Origin: Tethya wilhelma
Taxonomy: Eukaryota; Porifera; Demospongiae; Tethyida; Tethyidae
Length of the DNA: 64,000 nt
Direction of reading: 5' to 3'
Assembly: GCA_964030475.1 (NCBI GenBank)
Contig: CAXIPT010000027.1
Coordinates: forward strand, 51,001 to 115,000
Shown: positions 58,816-64,000 of the stretch, in pieces
Layout of the letters: each line of letters starts with the position of its first letter
How positions within the stretch are numbered: position 1 is the stretch's first letter
Translations under genes and position numbers: made by a program
Notes under the pieces: generated by a model
Told to the model about the DNA's origin: nothing
The model's input: only the letters and a program-made list of their open reading frames with translations
The model's database searches: none

Positions 58816-59211
58816 ATATTAGCTATAGTTAGTTGAGGAAGAATAATGAGTGAGCTGTTGATTGTAGACTTTCTGAAGGTAGTCAGGAGGCTCTGCAGCT
58901 TTCATCTTCCTTGAGGAGCCCTCTTCCAGTGAGACTGATGATTTCTGAAGCTGGGATTGACAGTGATAGTCTATACTCGTAGAAGTCATGTTCAAGCCGC
59001 TGAGAGGAGAGTAAAGATAGTAAAGACAGTTGATTGTGATTCTACCAATGATTTAGGGTTGTGCTCCAGGAAGAGAAGGCTCAACAGCACCAATTGGCAA
59101 ATTCTAGGCCTCTTTACAGCGGACCCACTCTTCTGGTGTTGGCATTATTACAAATTGAACATTGGCACCTTTAGTATCATGGATACAATAAGGGCAGAGG
59201 CACTTATCTAA

Positions 59212-59943
59212 ATGAAGGCACCGATGGTGCATAAGCCTCGGCGCACTCAACTAGCTAGCACACTGTGCAAAAGACTGAGTGTATCACTAAGAACTTCAGC
59301 AACAAATCAACTGATCTAGACTCATAGCGGCTAACTTTGAGTGTGCATGGTAAAGCAGCACATGTCACAGACTATGAACCAGATTAGCTTTGCTACAATA
59401 ATTATACATGCATTGGAATACTCAGCTGCTGTCAGATAGCAAAGTCTAGCTGCTGGACCTACAGTGAGTCTAACTCAGTGATGCACTGATTTATTTAGCT
59501 AGCTGTATCAAGCTGGCCACAATGTAAAAATCTTTGCATGCCCTATATATATGCTTACATATATAAAGCAGGCCAACTCATGTCTGTCTTACCAAACAAC
59601 AATGGCCAACAGTTCAGCAACAGCAGCCATTCAGAGAGCCATGTTCCTCAGTGTGCTTGTCATACACAAATTCTGGATAACGCACACCAAATTAGTAGGC
59701 GTGGTCTCGAAGCTAAGCGCTCAGAAAGGCACAAAAGGCTGAAATTTCGGAAACTAAAGAATTTTAGACAACAAAAAATATATTTCTACAAGATTATTCA
59801 GATTTATGAACGTAAGTACCATCAATTTTGACGCTAGAGCTACCTTTCTTGAGATTTCGATGGAACAAACAGACAGACAGACAGACACACAAAACGACTA
59901 CCGTAATCCTCTGCACGTGCTATGCACGCGCCGAGGCTTAATA
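59212..59943 (+). mobile_element. CCTCGG-type dispersed element, copy H (complete)
   Basis: AATGAAGGCACCGATGGTGC then ATAAGCCTCGGCGCACTC at the left; AAACGACTACCGTAATCC then TGCACGCGCCGAGGCTTA at the right. The two outer motifs TAAGCCTCGGCGC and GCGCCGAGGCTTA are inverses. It contains the GCTCAGAAAGGCACAAAAGG block and a CAGACAGACAGACAGA run. Confidence 0.85.
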
Positions 59944-60997
59944 AATAGGCCTAGAACTAACCAGTTACTGTTATTGAGCTTTCTCTTCTTGGATCACCAC
60001 TGTCAATCAGCACTATCAAGAGTATAGATATCTGACTGTCTATCCCAGCTTCAGAAATCATCTGTCTCACTGGAAGAGGGCTCCTCAAAGGAAGATGAAA
60101 GCTGCAAAGCCTCCTGAGTACCTTCAGAAAGTCTACAATCAGACAGAACGCTCATTATTCTTTCTCAACTAACTATGGCGAGTACATACTTAGTGTACAC
60201 GTGGTTCTCATGTCACGCAAACACCCCGCCCACTCAGGATGTGCAATAAAATGCTGCTGTTTGACCAGAATAACAACATGCTATTTTACAGTCAAATAAT
60301 TTAGCACCCTTAGTGGAGCTTTTTGGTGTAAAAAAATGACATGCATTTTTTACTTGCAAGCCTCCCTTTAATCATCCTGTATTGGGATATGAGTAGTTTT
60401 ATCACTGAATCTTATGCATGCCAAGTTTTTGACAGCTGATAAACCATTTAGTCACAGAACTGATAGCTCAGTACCTCCTTCTTCCATAAAGAGACTTTTC
60501 TGTGTCATAGTAACTTGCCAACTAGTAGTGCTGGTACTATGAAGAAGTATATCTTTGCTGTAAATATAGATACACAGAATATGCTTAGTCCTTGACAGTG
60601 TCATGTGTGAACATGCAAGTTATTTGTATTTTCGGCATTCATGCTGTCATGGCACCAAGGCTTAAGCACCTTCGGTGCTCTTCATTCATGAGAGGTAAAG
60701 GAAGGAATGGGCTAGTGTGTTACGAATGCATGGCGGTATTGACTGTTAATTTTCATCAAGCAATTTTTAATACCTAAAAATAACCTAAAAATGTACCTAA
60801 AAATGTATGTTTCACAGTCAACTTAGCCTAGTAAGGCTGTCAATCACCCTTGGTACTTTTCAATCATGATAATATTATTTCCATGTTTATATTGTTATTT
60901 GTAAGCTTTGTTGAAACGGTAAAATCTTAGCAAGTTCTACAGTCCGCAAAAATTACAAGTCTTAAGCTTAACCTCCCTTTCTCTTCCCAAATTACAG

Positions 60998-61133
60998 ATA
61001 AATTTGGACCGTGTGGTCCCTGTACAAATATCCACTATGATAGAATAGGAGGTAGGGAAGTGCCTCATTTGGTTAACATGGGTGATCCAGATGTTCTAGA
61101 ACTGTGGAGCCTTGTTTTCATGCAGTTTAACAG
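60998..61133 (+). CDS. Alanyl-tRNA synthetase exon 5
   Basis: A 136-bp exon between CCCAAATTACAG and GTTAGT. It encodes [40 protein letters not shown] and MQFN plus two bases of an Arg codon. It matches GPCGPC(S/T)EIH.DR.GG and the DDP.VLEIWNLVFIQ.NRE region of AlaRS. The next expected exon (with the DTGMGLERL motif 3) was not found up to 64,000, so the gene runs off the window or is incomplete. The open frame continuing to 61,506 is intron read-through. Confidence 0.95.
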
Positions 61134-62214
61134 GTTAGTTGCTGATTATTTTGTTTTAGTGCTGTCAATGTGTGTTGCATGGTTTTCATTATGTTTAATA
61201 AATACTGTAGATTGGGAAATTTTTGATGCTAAAATTTTTTCGGCAATAACATTTACTGGCAAAATACAACAGCGAGTGTTTTTTGTATCCCAATGTACTT
61301 TATGTACAAGTAACAAAAATTTCATAAAAATGTGCAGTGCAGGAATGGGCAGTGCTGTAAAAAGGAATGGAATAAAGCAATACTCTGAAGTTTGGTTACA
61401 TTTGTCTGTGAGTTGTGCTATAGGGAACCGGATTTTTCCCCTATCTTTGGCATGTCCTTTAAAAGATGCTTTTCATCTCTTAAGCCACATTCTGGGTGCC
61501 TATTAATGAACATAGCTATAATGTATGCAAAACGGTTTTATTTTAGATACATACCATGCTTCTGCTTGAATGTCATGTGCTACTTCAACAACATGTAGAC
61601 CTGTATCAATTGTGCACCCATGATCGTCATGACATAGAGCCAAAATAACATTTTTTTCATATATCTAACCTCTATCTATCACTTGAGGAACAACCACATT
61701 GGCACATGCTAGCTCTGTAGTCTGAACAGTAGCGTAATCTGCCGTCAAGGCGTGGACCATTCTTAAATATATACTTTTGGTTGATGAAGTGATTACCTGC
61801 CAGTATATGAGAGCTTACCCAGGAGCATTTCTGTTTGTGTACATAACTATTATCAAAAATACAAGTTTATAATGTAGAAATTATATAAATTACTAGCATC
61901 AATAAATATCTGAAAACAGCTCTCAAATTCCCATAGTGCTTGACTATATATGCAAAGAGTAGGTCTCCCATGCAGGGCTCCACTAGAGTTATATTTTGTT
62001 AGTATAGTCCCCATCTGTGTAGAGGTGCTCAAGATCTAGCTGTCCCATCTTGAGAGAGCTGCATTGGGCTAAAAGCAGACTCTGTGCATGTCAATCATAA
62101 ATGGAATGCATGGAAGGAAACATTGCATGAGCAGTGTGTGTAAGCATGTATGTGTGTATGTGTGTGTGTATGTGTGTGTGTGTGTGTGTGTGTGTACATG
62201 TGTGTGTGTGTGTG
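61134..62214. other. AlaRS intron or 3' flank, no exon recognised
   Basis: AT-rich. A TACTGTAGATTGGGAAATTTT stretch near 61,206 looks like one MITE end, with the partner unclear. A (TG)n tract lies at 62,143-62,214. Confidence 0.5.
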
Positions 62215-62848
62215 CAGAGTAGATTATAATTTTTTTCACACAGCCAGACAAATGTCTGGCTACTCTAAATTTTGATCAGTCAATTTGAAAGTTGGCCAGT
62301 CATAATTTAATAGTAAATCTGGAATAGTACTTGTCCTGTGGTTGCTTGTTCCAGTTATCCAAGCATATGAAAAGTTCTTTGTACTTCGAATTTTGGCTTC
62401 AAACCTTGTGCAAACTGCACAAGTCAAAGTGTCCACTAGTGATGAGTCTTTATCATCTGTCACACAGTGTAGCCAAGACATTGCCTGGTAATCTTGATCA
62501 TATATTGTTTGCCATTGCTTAAATGTAGCAACTGAAACTTGGCGCCTTGCCTTTTTACCTCTACTAGGCCCAGAACCAGAGCACCCACTCGCTTGCCTTT
62601 TTGCCATTGCTATGCTATTGCGCAATTTCTTGCCACGTGCACTATTGCGCAATTCTTGCCACGTGGCATTACATCATCAGAAAAAGTGCAATAATTGGGG
62701 AAAAAAGAACAGTAGTGTAGCGCTCGCGCTAGCCTAGCTGCTTGCTTCACCGTACGGGTCATCGTGTCTGATGTTTCAACATATCGGTCGGCCTTAAGTA
62801 TGTTTTAATCAGAAATTGGCCGATGGCCAACTGTTATAATCCACTCTG
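62215..62848. mobile_element. hAT-like element remnant, 634 bp
   Basis: CAGAGTAGATTATAAT at the left and TTATAATCCACTCTG at the right are inverted ends starting CAG, typical of hAT. Inner GCCAACTTTC / GGCCAACTG also mirror. It sits within TG repeats, so a target duplication cannot be judged. It encloses the fragment at 62,260-62,652. Confidence 0.6.
62260..62652 (-). pseudogene. hAT-associated C17orf113-type N-terminal fragment
   Basis: A 130-codon frame: basic start (AKRQASGCSGSGPSRGKKAR), then VSVATFKQWQTIYDQDYQAM, SWLHCVTDD, LTCAVCTRFEAKI and FSYAWITGTSNHRTSTI. The pattern F..W.......WL........L.C..C......I....N...AWI.GS.N.R is that of C17orf113/ZNF862-like proteins related to hAT transposases. 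The usual DH..S..H zinc ligands after the last motif are lacking. The catalytic region is absent, so it is a fragment or one exon. Confidence 0.6.
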
Positions 62849-62850
62849 CA

Positions 62851-62853
<3 letters not shown>

Positions 62854-62884
<31 letters not shown>
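62854..62884. repeat. (GT)n microsatellite
   Basis: About 15 GT units immediately right of the hAT-like end. Confidence 0.95.
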
Positions 62885-62887
<3 letters not shown>

Positions 62888-63021
62888 AGAAGAGACTGAA
62901 AAAGTTTGTTGGGAAGGATCTTGTCGACTGAACCTTTGAGTTGCCCCTAGGGCCCTAATTTTTTAAAAACAATAAATATAAATATCACATATAGTACAAA
63001 CCCATTTACTGGTTACAATAA

Positions 63022-63722
63022 TAATGAAAGCACCAAGGTGCATAAGCCTCGGCGCACTCACATGTATGCATGACACTAGCACGGTCCACTGAGAGGTGTC
63101 AGCAGCCTAGCAAATTCAAGCCTGCTGCAATTGACCTGTGGTTAACCTAGTTATATTTAAACCGCTGTTTGAAATTCATTAAATATACTTTTGATGCTTG
63201 TAGTACTTAGTACTTGCACTTTAATGCTCAGCTCACGGTGAGCTAGTCAGCCGGAGTCAGTCAGGCTAACAGGCATTGATAAAAAACACACAACTAACCT
63301 ACTATGATAGATACTTCTACACAAAGCTATATTCAACTTGCAAATCATTGAGTTACTTACCTGTACTGTCCAAGCAGCAGGCTAAGCCAGCCTATATAGC
63401 TGCCTCAAGTCCATGATTCAAGCTGTATTGTTTCTAGATAACGCACACTACACAGGGCGTGATCAATGGGTGCAGTTTCGAAGCTAAGCGCTCAGAGAAG
63501 CACAAAAGCCTCAAATCTCAGAAACTACAGCGTTTTGCAAGATTCTACACAACAAATTTCTAGATAATTTCGATTTATGAACGTAAGTACCTTTCATTTG
63601 GACCATAGAGCGGCCATTCTTCAGATAATCTAGTAACAGACAGACAGACAGACAGACACACACACACACAAAACGACTACCGTAACCCTCTGCACGTGCT
63701 ACGCACGCGCCGAGGCTTAATT
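63022..63722 (+). mobile_element. CCTCGG-type dispersed element, copy I (complete)
   Basis: AATGAAAGCACCAAGGTGCA then TAAGCCTCGGCGCACTC; ends CTACGCACGCGCCGAGGCTT then AATTA. CAGACAGACAGACAGACACA precedes AAACGACTACCGTAACCC. Closest to copy H in layout. Confidence 0.85.
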
Positions 63723-64000
63723 ATTAGTTCAAATGTTCAATAGTTCATAGTCCGGTCATCAGGGGAGTTCCCTAACCAATCGCTGCAGTGCTACTAGTTT
63801 CGGTCCCTTTATTCTCCCTACTAGTAGCGTGCTATGAAAAGGGCGGGACCACTCCCATAGTAGGAGCCCGTAAGGTAGAGTCCTCTTGGAATCTTTAGCT
63901 CATAGAGGACTTATTTTACCACGTGACCATATTACGTGTAGGCCAATTTTAGCAAACTATCCCCATTTTCAGTGAAGAATTTCTATACATGTATACAGTA

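Larger units (their letters stand above)
57393..60367. mobile_element. TTAA-flanked foldback element with two nested insertions
   Basis: AGAGAGGCTTGCGAGTAAAA at the left and TTTTTACTTGCAAGCCTCCC at the right, both next to TTAA (57,389-57,392 and 60,368-60,371). Inversion continues through GCTCCACTAAGGGTGC, ATCCTGAGTGGG, GTGTACACTAAGTAT, AAAGAATAATGAG-type and CTTCATCTTCC-type blocks, arms of roughly 400 bp. The left arm is split by 57,621-58,815, and the centre holds a CCTCGG element (59,212-59,943). Without them it is about 1.06 kb. Confidence 0.88.

Noticed and set aside
61060..61506. 148-codon open frame beyond synthetase exon 5
   Set aside because: Its first part is exon 5; after the GTTAGT donor the sequence loses all similarity to the synthetase, so it is intron read-through.

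Overview
This window looks like nuclear DNA of an animal. Genes are sparse, split by long introns and buried in DNA transposons. Two host genes can be recognised. Both have proper GT..AG splice sites and reading phases that join exactly. No rRNA, tRNA, CRISPR array, operon or bacterial-type gene was seen. The AT-rich, TE-dense sequence, the sponge/cnidarian-like transposon gene families and the short hairpin repeats suggest a non-bilaterian metazoan, possibly a sponge. That placement is inference.

Layout. 1-350 is a 32-bp minisatellite. 1.7-5.2 kb (minus strand) carries five exons of an ESRP/GRSF1/hnRNP-H-type quasi-RRM RNA-binding protein, interrupted by a 2.2-kb intron holding two MITEs. 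5.3-10.2 kb is transposon territory, including a Mutator-like element with a transposase remnant. From 10.9 to 61.1 kb (plus strand) lie exons of an alanyl-tRNA synthetase (class II catalytic core), spread over 50 kb. The gene continues past the right edge or is incomplete. Its first two visible exons occur twice, because a large tract (10,214-25,915) is repeated at 34,850-44,397. The second copy starts two bases after an ambiguous N, so an uncollapsed haplotype or assembly join must be weighed against a true tandem duplication. Comparing the copies gives filled and empty sites for several transposons and so defines their ends and target duplications.

Most striking element: a 3.19-kb TA-flanked transposon (20,912-24,099). 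It carries a pogo/DDE_1-type transposase, broken by one frameshift and one stop, and facing it an intact 327-codon gene whose product joins an N-terminal HIRAN-like domain to a C-terminal Ulp1/C48 cysteine-protease domain with all catalytic residues. Small elements with related CCGTATAG-type ends (10,640; 26,778) look like candidate non-autonomous relatives. Other gene remnants belong to a large transposon-associated family of unknown name (15.4-17.5 kb and 39.9-41.1 kb), a P2RX7_C-like zinc-binding family (37 kb), an IS630/Tc1-like transposase with an inverted N-terminal piece (30.4-31.3 kb), a hAT/C17orf113-like fragment (62.3 kb) and two unnamed families (33.4-34.1 and 50.2-51.0 kb).

The rest is repeats. 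One family of about 0.7 kb ends in TAAGCCTCGGCGC (at least eight copies); a second ends in CCCGGGTGAAA (seven copies). There are also several foldback elements, TTAA-flanked piggyBac-like elements, and long dinucleotide tracts.
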